A DNA stretch of 64,000 nt from Diplonema japonicum (lineage: Eukaryota > Euglenozoa > Diplonemea > Diplonemida > Diplonemidae): the NCBI GenBank assembly GCA_964019335.1, contig OZ025722.1, forward strand, positions 248,001 through 312,000. Direction: 5' to 3'. This document shows, piece by piece, positions 1 to 8,699 of this stretch. How positions within the stretch are numbered: the first letter of the stretch is position 1; every line of letters begins with the position of its first letter. The translations under genes were made by a program, and so were the position numbers. The notes beneath the pieces were generated by a model that worked only from the letters and a program-made list of their open reading frames with translations, was not told where the DNA came from and made no database searches.

Positions 1-205
1 CCCACGCAGACTGAGCTGGAGGTATTGAAAGAAAAAAAAAAAAAATATTTAGATTGATGGGACATTGCCAACATCAGCGCCTGTTGGGAGCCCTAGTGCG
101 ATAATCTGGCACCAGCTTAAGGCGAGGGAGTCGAGGGGTTTCGGTGGGCAGCCTGCTTTCGGTTATGCTAGCAAGCTTCGGGAACAGGTGCAAAGATCTG
201 GTTGA
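1..205 (+). CDS. 3' end of an unrecognised gene (two exon pieces, truncated by window edge)
   Basis: The first 21 bases read PTQTELE in frame 1. A GT-AG intron follows at 22-52, and bases 53-205 continue in frame to a TGA with about 50 residues (beginning IDGTLPTSAPVG, ending KLREQVQRSG). Without the intron the first reading frame runs into an A-tract and stops at once. The second piece has normal amino acid composition and no homopolymer. The upstream part lies outside the window, so the function cannot be judged. At 31 bp the intron is the shortest proposed here. The gene could instead end in the A-tract, with the second piece as noncoding 3' sequence. Confidence 0.5.
22..52 (+). other. A-tract mini-intron (31 bp) in the left-edge gene
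   Basis: Donor GTATTG follows GAG and the acceptor is TATTTAG. The interior is almost entirely adenine. It joins two open frames in phase 0. It is the shortest of the seven introns proposed in this window. Confidence 0.45.
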
Positions 206-508
206 AAAAAAAAAAAGTTTAAAAATAGTTATTTATTTGTCCGTTGCTTTCCTCTCCTCCAGTAGTATTTCTTTTTTCTTCTTCTTTTTTTTTTTTTTAC
301 CAACATGTTGTTTACCCCCCCCTTATAAAAATAAAGACATATGTCACTGTAAAACTTCCTCAGAAAATTCTTTTTTTTTTTTAAAAAAAAAGCGGACCAA
401 TTCTTACAGTACTTTTGTTATTTAAAAGTTCCCCCTCCCCCCGTGAAGAACGGAAAAAAAACCCCCCCCACCGTTTCTTATTCTATTTTCTTTTCGCGCT
501 ATTCTTTT

Positions 509-546
<38 letters not shown>

Positions 547-576
547 CCCAAAAAAAAAAAAAGAAGAAAAAAAAAA
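206..576. other. Low-complexity intergenic spacer
   Basis: This stretch holds runs of A, T and C, including an A-run of about 30 at 510-539, and no convincing coding frame. The only open frames encode poly-F or poly-K. The final 40 bases are an A-rich leader directly before the PPIL4-like start codon. Confidence 0.7.
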
Positions 577-1841
577 ATGTCAATAGAACTCGGAGGGTGC
601 GTGCTCCTCGAAACGAGCAAAGGGGACATCGTCATCGACCTGTTCACAAAGGACGCACCCAAAGCATGCGAGAACTTCCTGAAACTCTGCAAAATAAAGT
701 ACTACAACAACACAACATTCTACAGAGTGGAGAAGGATTTTATAGCAGAGTGCGGTGACGTGGATAAGGAGGGCGGGAACTCCGTGTGGGGCGTCATAGC
801 GGGCAAGACAAAAACGTTCGAAGACGAAACAAAAATGCAAACGAGAAAAAAAAACAAAACACGCTTCGAGCGAAGAGGGCTCGTCGGCATGGTGAACAAG
901 GGGAAACCAAACACAAACACATCCAGATTCTTTATCCAACTGGGCGATCGCCACATTGACTTCTTAGATGAAAAACACACAATCTTCGGGGAAGTCTCTG
1001 AAGGACAGCACGTCGTGGAAAAGCTTAACGAAACATATGTAGATTCCAATCATGTCCCAGTGAGACGTTTTGCGATACACCACACCCATGTTCTCTGCGA
1101 TCCGTTTGCAGAGCCTCCCGGTCTGGCTTCGTTAATTCCTGAAAGATCTCCGGAGCCAGATTTTGCCGAGCTTGAATCTGATGACGCTGTCTCGTCTGGT
1201 TCTGAAGAAGAGGACATCGATCCTGAAAAATGGAGCGCGCTGATGGAAGCCCGAGAGGCAAAGTCTCGAGAAGTTATGCTTGAGATGGTAGGCGACATTG
1301 CCGACGCCGACACCGTCCCCCCTAAAAACGTTTTGTTCGTGTGCTGTATCAACCCGGTTACGGAGGACGAGGATCTCGAGCTTGCATTCTCCCGATTCGG
1401 GAAAATTACGTCCTGCGAGATTCTCCGTACAAAAGACGGGACCTCCCTCCAGTACTCCTTCATAGAATTCGCTTCTATAAAATCATGCGAACAAGTATGG
1501 GAAAAATTTTAAAAAAAAAAAAAAAAAAAATCCAGGCGTATCTTAAAATGGAAAACGTTCGAATCGACGACCGGCGTATCCACGTTGATTTTTCGCAGTC
1601 TGTGCCGCGTGTCTGGTCGTCTTGGATGAAGGGCGAGGATTCCAAGTCCCTCAAGGGCGGGAAGGGTGGGAAAGGCGGGAAGGGTGGGAAGGGCAGCAAG
1701 GGTTTTAAAGGCGGGAAGTCGGGCGGAGTGAAACGAAGGCGATCGACCTCGGACAGCTCGTCCGAACCCAGGCACAGGCAACGGAGAGACCGACGACGCT
1801 CGTCTTCAGAGGAAGAAAGAAGGTACCGGAGAAGACGCTGA
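577..1841 (+). CDS. PPIL4: PPIL4-type peptidyl-prolyl isomerase with RRM (spliceosomal cyclophilin)
   Basis: Two exons, 577-1494 and 1536-1841, give 407 residues. Residues 5-170 are a cyclophilin-type PPIase domain. The linker contains the family signature IPERSPEP and LLEMVGDIADAD. Residues ~250-330 form an RRM (NVLFVCCINPVTEDEDLELAF) that is split by the intron and completed by IDDRRIHVDFSQSV, almost identical to animal PPIL4. The C-terminus has glycine-lysine repeats and then an Arg/Ser-rich tail, as in nuclear splicing proteins. The start was chosen at 577 because upstream in-frame sequence is poly-K/F and the domain begins just after MSIELG. PPIL4 proteins act in the activated spliceosome. 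The usual cyclophilin QGGD motif reads ECGD, so isomerase activity may be reduced. Human PPIL4 is about 490 residues. Confidence 0.95.
1495..1535 (+). other. A-tract mini-intron (41 bp) inside the RRM
   Basis: Donor GTATGG and acceptor TCCAG enclose a run of about 20 adenines. Removal is phase 0 and joins SCEQ to AYLKMENV, restoring an RRM that matches PPIL4 across the junction. This is the best-supported intron of the window, because the conserved protein demands it. Confidence 0.92.
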
Positions 1842-1942
1842 TCGAAGAAATTTAAAAAAAAAAAAAAAGAAAGTGTTTCGACAGTGTCGGGAAAAAAGTT
1901 TTTGAAACTTTTTTTTGTTTCTTCTTTTTTTTTTCCCCCCAT

Positions 1943-1983
<41 letters not shown>

Positions 1984-2070
1984 CTCCAAAAAAAAAAAAA
2001 AATTACACTTTTTTTTTTTTGGAAGGGGAGAGGCCTTTCTTTCTATTTACACAACATTAAAAAAAAAGAA

Positions 2071-2313
2071 ATGCCGTCTGCAGCAGTCAACCTTCAAAAC
2101 GGGGCGTTAAAAATGACCGTTGGTCCCTTCGGCAGTCTCCCTGTCCAGACCACACATTCGCACCCAGACCACGTCTTCTACCACTCTGCAGACAAAGACG
2201 GCTGCGCTCAGTACGACGCGACCTTCATGGGGGAGAAGCCGAAAGGCAACTGGGCCGCAGGCCGCTGCCCTGACAGCAGCGTCGTGGTGCGAAGCTACCC
2301 TCCGAAAATTTGA
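2071..2313 (+). CDS. Small unrecognised protein (80 aa)
   Basis: An 80-codon frame runs from ATG at 2071, with an A-rich leader immediately upstream like its neighbours, to TGA. It begins MPSAAVNLQNGALK and ends VVVRSYPPKI. Composition is balanced, with Gly, Pro, His and two Cys, unlike the homopolymer-derived frames in the spacers. No signal peptide, membrane segment or known motif is visible. It ends 77 bp before the next start codon and is in a different reading frame. No GT-AG pair joins it convincingly to that gene, so it is treated as a separate small gene. Confidence 0.55.
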   Translation: MPSAAVNLQNGALKMTVGPFGSLPVQTTHSHPDHVFYHSADKDGCAQYDATFMGEKPKGNWAAGRCPDSSVVVRSYPPKI

Positions 2314-2379
2314 CAAAAAAAAAATTTTTTCCCCCCCCACCCAACCCACCCTCCACTTGTTTCCCCCATCATTCCCACA

Positions 2380-2380
2380 G
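2380..2380 (+). promoter_or_regulatory. Candidate (trans-)splice acceptor before the GH43-like gene
   Basis: A pyrimidine-rich tract with TTCCCCCATCATTCCCACAG ends in AG at 2380, 10 bases before the ATG at 2391. The stretch between is the A-rich GGAAAGAAAA. This fits a spliced-leader addition site or the acceptor of a 5' UTR intron. Confidence 0.45.
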
Positions 2381-2390
2381 GGAAAGAAAA

Positions 2391-3833
2391 ATGTTCAACC
2401 AGTTACTAGTATTCGCATCCATCGCAGCCACATCGCCTTCCAACCCAACTTCGCAAACACCTGATCTTTTCGATGTGAGCAACATCAACGGGAGATTCCA
2501 ACCACACGTGGACCCGGGGTACTCGAACACGACAGGAGGCGTTGTTTCATACAAAACACAACCATCATACACAGCCTGCAGGACCGCAGCCACAAAGGGC
2601 GGATGCTACAGCTACACATGGTTCGGTCAAGACGCTGTAAACAGCAGTTACGCAGGGCTCTGCTGGGGCGTTAATTCAAGATTCTACGACTGGTTCCCGT
2701 CGAACTCAAAAGGCGCCGTATCGGGCCGTATATGGTACGGGTGCAGATCGTCCGAAGACTGCGCTCTAAACGGACAATGCGTGTCCGGATCATGCCAGTG
2801 CAACAAAGGCTGGACAGGCGTAGCGTGCACACAACTCAACGAAGGCGTTACAAAGTACAACTCGGGCTACCAACATAAGACAAACAACCTCAACTCGTCG
2901 TCATGGGGCGGGCCGTTCCTCTATGACTCCAAAAAAGGAATCTATCACATGTGGGTATCTGAGATGCTAAACAATTGCGGGCTCGACACATGGGCTCAGA
3001 ACTCCAGGGTGATCCACTCTACCTCGTCCGACCCGCTCGGCCCGTACGAACCACAAGATGTTATATTCACAGACTTTTCTCACGAACCCGATGTGAAACA
3101 ACTACCAAACGGAAGCTTGGTGATGTATCTAACGCAACGTGTTCCCAACAAATGGCCTGTATGCGAATGTTCAAACGGTTCAACACCGAAGGACGGGTCG
3201 TGTGATCTGTACCCAGCGCACCCCGACAACGATCCAACAGTTATGTCCATCTCGCAGGGTTTCAACGGGCCGTGGTCACCACCTGTTGTTGTGATGAGTA
3301 ACACCGATTCAGACACGAATCTTACCCCGTGGTTTGGAGAGGACGGGCTTAGCATGGTAGGGTTGTGGCGAACTTTTTTCCACCCCAACGGAACACGCGG
3401 GTATTCAAGAATACATTGGGTCACCGCCACCGACTACCGCAAACCTGAATCGTACAAATATGACACTTATCTATGGGACGATCTCTTTGGATTGGGTGGC
3501 CCTACCGAGGATCCGTTTCTGTACAAAGATGTGGAAGGGAATTTTCATGCGATTTTTCATAACATGTATGGTTGCTACCCGTGTGGAGGGCATGCGTTTT
3601 CGCCGGATAATGGGGTGACGTGGGTCTATACCGGTGGGGATGCTTACTCTGACACGCTGCACTTCGAGGCTCCCCAGGGGAATGGTGACCCTGTTGCGGA
3701 CCGCATCGCGCGGAGGGAGCGTCCTCACCTTGTCTTCGACAATGAGAGGAATCCTATGTACTTGAGCACAGGGGTTGTTCCGGGGTGGAACCATGACTAT
3801 TCATTTACATCGGTCGTCCCTATCATGGCGTGA
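2391..3833 (+). CDS. Secreted protein with PAN-like, EGF-like and GH43-like beta-propeller regions
   Basis: 480 residues from ATG 2391, chosen because the frame upstream is poly-K/P and MFNQLLVFASIAATS is a plausible signal peptide. Residues ~55-115 form a Cys/Trp segment (TACR, CYSYTWF, CWGVN) of PAN/apple type. Residues ~119-150 are an EGF-like module (CRSSEDCALNGQC, CNKGWTGVAC). The remaining ~330 residues contain repeated beta-propeller blades: GGPFLYDSKKGIYHMW, SHEPDVKQLPNGSLVMYLTQ, GPTEDPFLYKDVEGNFHAIF and RPHLVFDNERNPMYLSTGVV. Their alternation of acidic residues and aromatic strands resembles glycoside hydrolase family 43-like proteins. The likely role is carbohydrate binding or hydrolysis outside the cell. 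The catalytic acids cannot be assigned by eye. It ends in TGA. Confidence 0.82.
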   Translation: MFNQLLVFASIAATSPSNPTSQTPDLFDVSNINGRFQPHVDPGYSNTTGGVVSYKTQPSYTACRTAATKGGCYSYTWFGQDAVNSSYAGLCWGVNSRFYDWFPSNSKGAVSGRIWYGCRSSEDCALNGQCVSGSCQCNKGWTGVACTQLNEGVTKYNSGYQHKTNNLNSSSWGGPFLYDSKKGIYHMWVSEMLNNCGLDTWAQNSRVIHSTSSDPLGPYEPQDVIFTDFSHEPDVKQLPNGSLVMYLTQRVPNKWPVCECSNGSTPKDGSCDLYPAHPDNDPTVMSISQGFNGPWSPPVVVMSNTDSDTNLTPWFGEDGLSMVGLWRTFFHPNGTRGYSRIHWVTATDYRKPESYKYDTYLWDDLFGLGGPTEDPFLYKDVEGNFHAIFHNMYGCYPCGGHAFSPDNGVTWVYTGGDAYSDTLHFEAPQGNGDPVADRIARRERPHLVFDNERNPMYLSTGVVPGWNHDYSFTSVVPIMA

Positions 3834-3958
3834 ACAGAAAAAAGAAGGAAAAAAAAAAAAAAAGCTCTCCTGAGATACGAAAATTCACGAGGGAAAAAAA
3901 AAAAAAAAAAGGAAAAAAAAAAAGTGTCCATAAAAAAAAAAAAAAAAAACGTTTCTCT

Positions 3959-3995
<37 letters not shown>

Positions 3996-4145
3996 ATGCA
4001 GGTTGCGTTGACGGCCTATAACCGATATACGTCCATGACATTAAAAAAAAAAAACTCTTCTCTTTTTTTTTATTTTTTTTTTGTTTCGCACTAAATTTAC
4101 CCCCCCCCCCCCCAGGAAAGTACCCCCTCACCTCCAAAAAAGAAA
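3834..4145. other. Homopolymer-rich intergenic spacer
   Basis: The 312 bp consist of alternating A and T runs with two short complex islands (around 3993-4040 and 4084-4100). A poly-C run follows. No coding frame other than poly-K/F is present. Confidence 0.7.
4115..4115 (+). promoter_or_regulatory. Candidate (trans-)splice acceptor before the TPR gene
   Basis: A T-rich and then C-rich tract (a run of about 14 C) ends in CAG at 4113-4115, 30 bases upstream of the ATG at 4146. No other AG lies between the tract and this site. Confidence 0.4.
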
Positions 4146-5782
4146 ATGCAACACTGTGCCCTGGGGATCCCAGAAGGCATCAGCCCCATATGGCTGGAAG
4201 GCGTTGTCACAAGCGAGTACGAAAGAGACACCCTCCCGCTCCTGTTTTCTTCCGACGAAGTGTACAATGAGTACTATGATGCTTTGTGCACAAGACACGA
4301 GGGGTTCCGGGTGCAGCTGGAGTCGATAAAGGTCCGGAACAAGAAGGCAAGGGAAATGAGAAGCGGGGGATACTGGCAAGAGTGCTTGGTAGACCTCAGC
4401 CAGTGCCTGCACCTCCGCAGGTGCGTTTTTGACGATTTGGACTATCAGTACGAAGCTGCCGTACGGCACTATGTGCTTACAGTCTTGAACTTTGCCTCAT
4501 TCTTCTTAAAGGAAGCCAAGACCATCTCACGCGCCGGAGCTAGAGACCAGGTTCTGGCAAAATCCTTTCAACTTTTCAAGCAAGCGGAAGAGGCAATCGC
4601 TCAGATCCACAATCCGCAGTCGCGCGCGTTTTTCAAGGCAATTGCCGCTTCCAACATGGCGAACTATTTTTTTCGTCGAAGAAAGTTCAAAGCGGGGTCG
4701 CAGCAGGCCGCACAGGCCCTGCGATGCTGGGGCAAAGCCAAGATCCCCTTCGGTTCGTCCTTCTTCATAACCCGCGACGCGGTGGCGTTGTGCTTTCGCG
4801 AGCAATACGAAGAGGCGGCACGGGCACTGCTTGCTGCGAAGAAATCTGAAGAAGGCAGCCAGTTCGCTTCTACATCTGCTTCTGATGCAGATTTCGACTC
4901 AGCTCCTGTGCGGTTCAACATCCAGTTGCTGTCCAACCCCATGCCAATCACAGATGCGATTTATATTGTCTGTTGCGAAAAAAAAAAGAAAAAATAAATA
5001 AATAAATAAATAAAAATAAAGGTTCTTCACCACAACCTCTGTGTCGTGATGCTCGCGCTGCGTCGGCACAAGGAGGCTTCCAACTGGTGCCGGCTCGCGA
5101 TGGAGGTTGCGAACAGCAATTCGCAGCATCTCATCCCCACCCACCCCTGGGTGCGGGCCATCAAGGACTGCCAGGCGTACTGTGGGAAAATGGTCGAGAC
5201 ACAGCATTTCCACAAGTTCAAAATGAAGCCCAGCGACAACCGTTTACCGGAGTTCCAGCAAATGCAGGTTTGAAAAAAAAAAAAAAAAAAAAAAGAAAAG
5301 AAAAAAAAAATCCGAAGAAAATCATAACGGAGACACGGACGATGCCCGTCTTCCACTCGCTTCTTCAGATGCACCGAAAGCAGATCAAAGAGGAAAAGGA
5401 AAACAAGCGGAAAAAAGAGGCCGAACAGCAGGCTTACGAAAAGGAGCTGACAGAACGTAAGAAGCAGAGCCAAAAGCTGAAGGGCACCACGGTGTATCAG
5501 AGTAAAGAGAATGCCCGGCCAGCCACCACAGGACAAGTCAGAAGACGGCAGCCGCTCGGATCGCTCAGACTGTACCTTAAGGAGGCCTCTTACAAGCAGT
5601 TTGTGAGTGAATACATGGAAACAAAGCGAGCAGAGCAGCTTGCCTCAGGAAAGCTGTTGGCACTCAAGGCCCCGCACCCACCCGACAACCTCAGTGACAG
5701 TGGTGAGGGGTGCGCACCACGGCCAGCAACGACGGATTTACCACCCGTACCATCGCCGATGAGCAGCTCGGATAGTGTTTAA
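4146..5782 (+). CDS. TPR-like helical repeat protein with basic coiled-coil tail (three exons)
   Basis: Exons 4146-4967, 5022-5267 and 5318-5782 join in phase 0 to about 510 residues. The middle has repeated helix pairs typical of tetratricopeptide repeats, for example ASNMANYFFRRRKFKAGSQQ and, across the first junction, ITDAIYIVLHHNLCVVMLAL followed by RRHKEASNWCRLAMEVA. After that comes a highly charged segment (MHRKQIKEEKENKRKKEAEQ) likely to form a coiled coil, then a Pro/Ser-rich end. TPR proteins are scaffolds for protein complexes. No specific family is recognised, and a ciliary or chaperone role would be guesswork. The first two exons are firmly linked. Exon 3 could be a separate gene starting at ATG 5342. 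Confidence 0.75.
4968..5021 (+). other. A-rich mini-intron (54 bp)
   Basis: Donor GTCTGT and acceptor ATAAAG enclose an A-run plus an AAAT tandem repeat carrying in-frame stops. Phase 0 removal restores a continuous TPR helix. Confidence 0.8.
5268..5317 (+). other. A-tract mini-intron (50 bp)
   Basis: Donor GTTTGA follows FQQMQ and the acceptor is TCCGAAG. The interior is nearly all adenine. Phase 0 joins MQ to KIITETRTMPVF. A second acceptor at CTTCTTCAG (about 5371) is also in phase, so the exact junction is uncertain. Confidence 0.65.
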
Positions 5783-5945
5783 GAACCTTAAATCTTTTTT
5801 TCCAAAAAGGTAAACAATTTCTTTTTTTTTTTTTTTTTTCTTATTTGTAGATGTAAGTTTTTCTTATTTTTATATAAATCTTTTTTGTTATCCCCCCCTT
5901 ATTTTCTTTTTGCAAAACGCGCAAAGGGAAAGAAAAAAAAAAAAG

Positions 5946-7772
5946 ATGATGGACGCACCCCCCGACGACATCGATTGGGACAAAAACCGGGAACAAGCGA
6001 AGCTAACCGTCCACGATGAGCTATCTGACCCCGTCGGCTTCGTAGGGAGGCTGGAGTACGAATTGTATTTGGATGGGTTCCTCCATGGTGGCCTAGGGGT
6101 GCATGAAAGGTCGAGAGAGGAGTACCTCAAGGAGAGGCTGCCATCGCAAGTGTTTGATAAATCAGGGAATCCCGTAGAATGGACGAGGCATAGTGAGAAG
6201 GTTGCCACGGCACTCCACACGAACAAACTGAAACCTTGGGCGCCTAGAGAACTGAAACGGCTACCCGTACTGCACGCCAACAGAAAACTCTCCATCATCC
6301 CGAAAACAGCTACAATGCGACGCAACAGTGTTCCACACCCCGCACCCTCCGCCCCTGTACACACAGAATCGTCCAACCCAACTCTCTACGATTCCGGGTG
6401 TCGATACATTTCGGAGTTGATCCAAAGCGACCCTGGAAAGAAGAAAGTCCTCGAAGCGTTGAAGCCCCCGGAAGATCTGACAAGCTCTTTGGAAATGTTG
6501 GAAAGTTTGTTCGGAGTGAAACCGAAGACCGGAACACAACCAAAGAACATTACCAAACGTGCGCATCACTACAACCAGCAACATCACCGAAAACGATTCT
6601 CAGTTGAAACCGTGCTGATCTGTGTGGCTGGTGCCGTGTCTGCAAGCACTGTCAGTAACGACGCAGACGATGTGTCGCTAGGTGGGGTGGCCGTGCAGCC
6701 TTCAGCAACCACTGGAGGGTCGCAAAGTTCTCGTTCTGTTTCTTCTGAAACGTCTGTTGCTGTCCGGAAGATGCCTTTATCTGCGGCTTTGGACAATCCG
6801 CTCGTCAATCTCATTCTCTCGGACACTTCTTGTTTAGATGTTTCAGAACACTTAATGATGGAGCTCCTGCAGGGGTTTTTGAGCGTTTCCTCGCCTGGGT
6901 ACATGAACACAATGCGTCTTGATGACCCGGACTCAGTCATCCTCCAGCACTTCTCTCCCAACGGTCCATCCGTACCATTTCTCGAACTGAAGTCGTGTCT
7001 GCGAAGAGCCGCGCTGAGCCGAGCCGACGCGTACCACAGAAAACTTGTCGAAGGAAATCTGAAACGGGCTGTCAGCCAACGGAGCGACTCGATAACATTT
7101 CTCGCGTTGGTACAATGTCTGCTCCCTGCGAGGCATCTAGGCAGGGTTGTGAAGAGAGTGACGTTTCGACTGGAAAAATCAGTGAAGGAAGGTGCTCTGA
7201 AGGGCAAGGACGACAGAGAGTGTCGTCTTGCCGAAGCGGACGCTCTGGAAGTGGCCGCAATTTTCAACCAGACCGCGGTGTCGGGATATTTAACTAAAGA
7301 TGCTTTTCTCACGCTGGTCCACCCGGCCTCCATGACAAGTGACGAGGTCAGCGCGGTTTTTGAAGAGCACTCAACAAATGGTGTCATGGTATTGGAGCAG
7401 TTTTGCGACATTTTGAAAACATCGTACCCTCCCTTCGGCAGCGACAAGAACGAGCTTTATAAAACACCTAAAAACCAAGGTGTGCACGAGAAGGTCGGGA
7501 CCCTCAAAAAGCAGTTGCAGCGTACCAAGGTGCATTTTGTGGCTCCTCTCGTTTCGACGAAGAACCACCACACACGACAGTCGCGCAGGATGGGTAAGCT
7601 CACGGAACTCTCGGGCTGCGCGAAGCGGGTGAAGAAACTAACCGGTCCCACCACGAACACCTCTGCAACCCCCATGGGACTCAACCCTTTCCGCTCAGTC
7701 AGAGAAGCCATGAAACAATCCTCAGAGGAACCAGCTGACCCTGTATTCATGGGTGGCGTCGAGTACGAATGA
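5946..7772 (+). CDS. Unrecognised 608-aa protein with an EF-hand-like region
   Basis: A single exon with start MMDAPPDDIDWD, chosen because upstream codons are poly-K from the A-rich leader. A second ATG follows immediately at 5949. The first ~200 residues are charged and probably partly disordered, followed by a Ser/Thr-rich linker (~235-290). Residues ~300-510 look helical. Within them, VSGYLTKDAFLTLVHPASM and TNGVMVLEQFCDILKTS are spaced like paired EF-hands but lack canonical calcium-binding loops. The C-terminus is basic (RQSRRMGKLTELSGCAKRVK). No enzymatic motif, signal peptide or membrane segment is visible. A cytoskeletal or ciliary role would suit a degenerate EF-hand protein, but this is not shown. 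Confidence 0.8.
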   Translation: MMDAPPDDIDWDKNREQAKLTVHDELSDPVGFVGRLEYELYLDGFLHGGLGVHERSREEYLKERLPSQVFDKSGNPVEWTRHSEKVATALHTNKLKPWAPRELKRLPVLHANRKLSIIPKTATMRRNSVPHPAPSAPVHTESSNPTLYDSGCRYISELIQSDPGKKKVLEALKPPEDLTSSLEMLESLFGVKPKTGTQPKNITKRAHHYNQQHHRKRFSVETVLICVAGAVSASTVSNDADDVSLGGVAVQPSATTGGSQSSRSVSSETSVAVRKMPLSAALDNPLVNLILSDTSCLDVSEHLMMELLQGFLSVSSPGYMNTMRLDDPDSVILQHFSPNGPSVPFLELKSCLRRAALSRADAYHRKLVEGNLKRAVSQRSDSITFLALVQCLLPARHLGRVVKRVTFRLEKSVKEGALKGKDDRECRLAEADALEVAAIFNQTAVSGYLTKDAFLTLVHPASMTSDEVSAVFEEHSTNGVMVLEQFCDILKTSYPPFGSDKNELYKTPKNQGVHEKVGTLKKQLQRTKVHFVAPLVSTKNHHTRQSRRMGKLTELSGCAKRVKKLTGPTTNTSATPMGLNPFRSVREAMKQSSEEPADPVFMGGVEYE

Positions 7773-7909
7773 GAAAAACCCTGTTTCCACAGCATAGTTA
7801 ATCTGTACCATGTTTTTTTTTTTCTTCTTTTTTTTTTCTTTTCTTCTTCTTTCGTAGAATTCTTACACTTTTTTAAACCGGAAGGAGGGGCAGGAAGAAA
7901 GGGAAGAAA

Positions 7910-8510
7910 ATGTCATTCCGGCACAGCAACAAGCTTGTCCAGACCTTCAAAGAGGCGATCAAGGCAGAAGAAGCGGTGAAGAGGGTTTCGCGGGCCACGG
8001 TAACAGGGCGCAGCGAAGGATGCAGCGTCAAGTACACTGGTCTCGGGAGGGTAGAGAACATTGTCATCGAGGAGTCACAGAGATTTAACAAACATGGTGC
8101 GATGGACTACACCGAGATGGCTAAGGCGGTGAAGGAAGCGGTGTTGGATGGGCAAATGAAGATTGTGTCAGTGAAGCAGGCAGAGTGGCAAGGCGTCAAT
8201 CCAAGAATTTTAACAAAACGTATGCATATAACATAAAAGGGGGTAAATCAAAACAATTTATAAAGACGCCGAAAGCCCTGACTATCTACACCCCCTCCCC
8301 CACCATGGCCCCGCCCACTCCGCGTCTCAAGCTGCCCTCCTCGACTTCCCCTTCGCCCTTTCAGGTGCCGAGGTCACCCTCTCGTCTTCAATTGAGGAGG
8401 CTCTTGAAAATCGTGAGGCCGTTCGTATGTCTGTCGCGAACACTTTTTGGAGCGTGGGGCGGGCGGTGGACAAGCAGGTCGATCGACTTGCGGCAAAGAT
8501 TCCCGAATAA
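7910..8510 (+). CDS. YbaB/EbfC-family protein (two exons)
   Basis: Exons 7910-8219 and 8266-8510 give 184 residues. Exon 1 reads MSFRHSNKLVQTFKEAIKAE and then VTGRSEGCSVKYTGLGRVEN, matching the bacterial YbaB/EbfC pattern: a helix, then V-x-G-x-S-x-G-x-V-K-V-x-x-x-G-x-G, then a closing helix (MAKAVKEAVLDGQMKIVSVK). Bacterial members are small DNA-associated dimers. Plant members (STIC2 type) are plastid proteins. Exon 2, ending DKQVDRLAAKIPE, adds a helical extension absent from the bacterial proteins. The start is the only ATG before the domain and leaves no obvious organelle presequence. If exon 2 is not used, the protein stops after LTKRMHIT. Location and DNA binding are inferred from the family only. 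Confidence 0.75.
8220..8265 (+). other. Mini-intron (46 bp) in the YbaB-family gene
   Basis: Donor GTATGC and acceptor TATAAAG, phase 1. It contains in-frame stops and joins exon 1 to an open frame with normal codon use (ESPDYLHPLP through AAKIPE, then TAA). Its size matches the other introns, but the A-tract is weaker. Confidence 0.6.
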
Positions 8511-8624
8511 AGAAAAAAAAAGACCGGAGCCCTTTTTTTTGGAAAGGGCTAAACAGTGTGTTGTTTTGTTTTATTCTTCCTTGGGTGCAGAGCTTGTCCC
8601 AACATCGTTAGTATAACACCAACA

Positions 8625-8625
8625 G
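8625..8625 (+). promoter_or_regulatory. Candidate leader acceptor of giant gene copy 1
   Basis: ACCAACAGGTT ends its AG at 8625, 75 bases before the start codon. A similar ACAACAGGTT occurs before copies 2-4. GTGCAG at 8590, next to a T-rich stretch, is an alternative. Confidence 0.3.
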
Positions 8626-8699
8626 GTTAAGCACACAGAAGAGGCCTTCAAACAACCTCTCTACATTGAAAAGAAAACAAGAAACCCCCCGTAAAAGCA

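Noticed and set aside
144-425. 93-aa open frame at the left edge
   Set aside because: Overlaps the 3' exon of the preceding gene in another frame and becomes poly-F/K.
4968-4997. Poly-lysine C-terminus (CCEKKKKK) of the TPR protein
   Set aside because: Reads into an A-tract intron. The next exon continues the TPR helix in phase.
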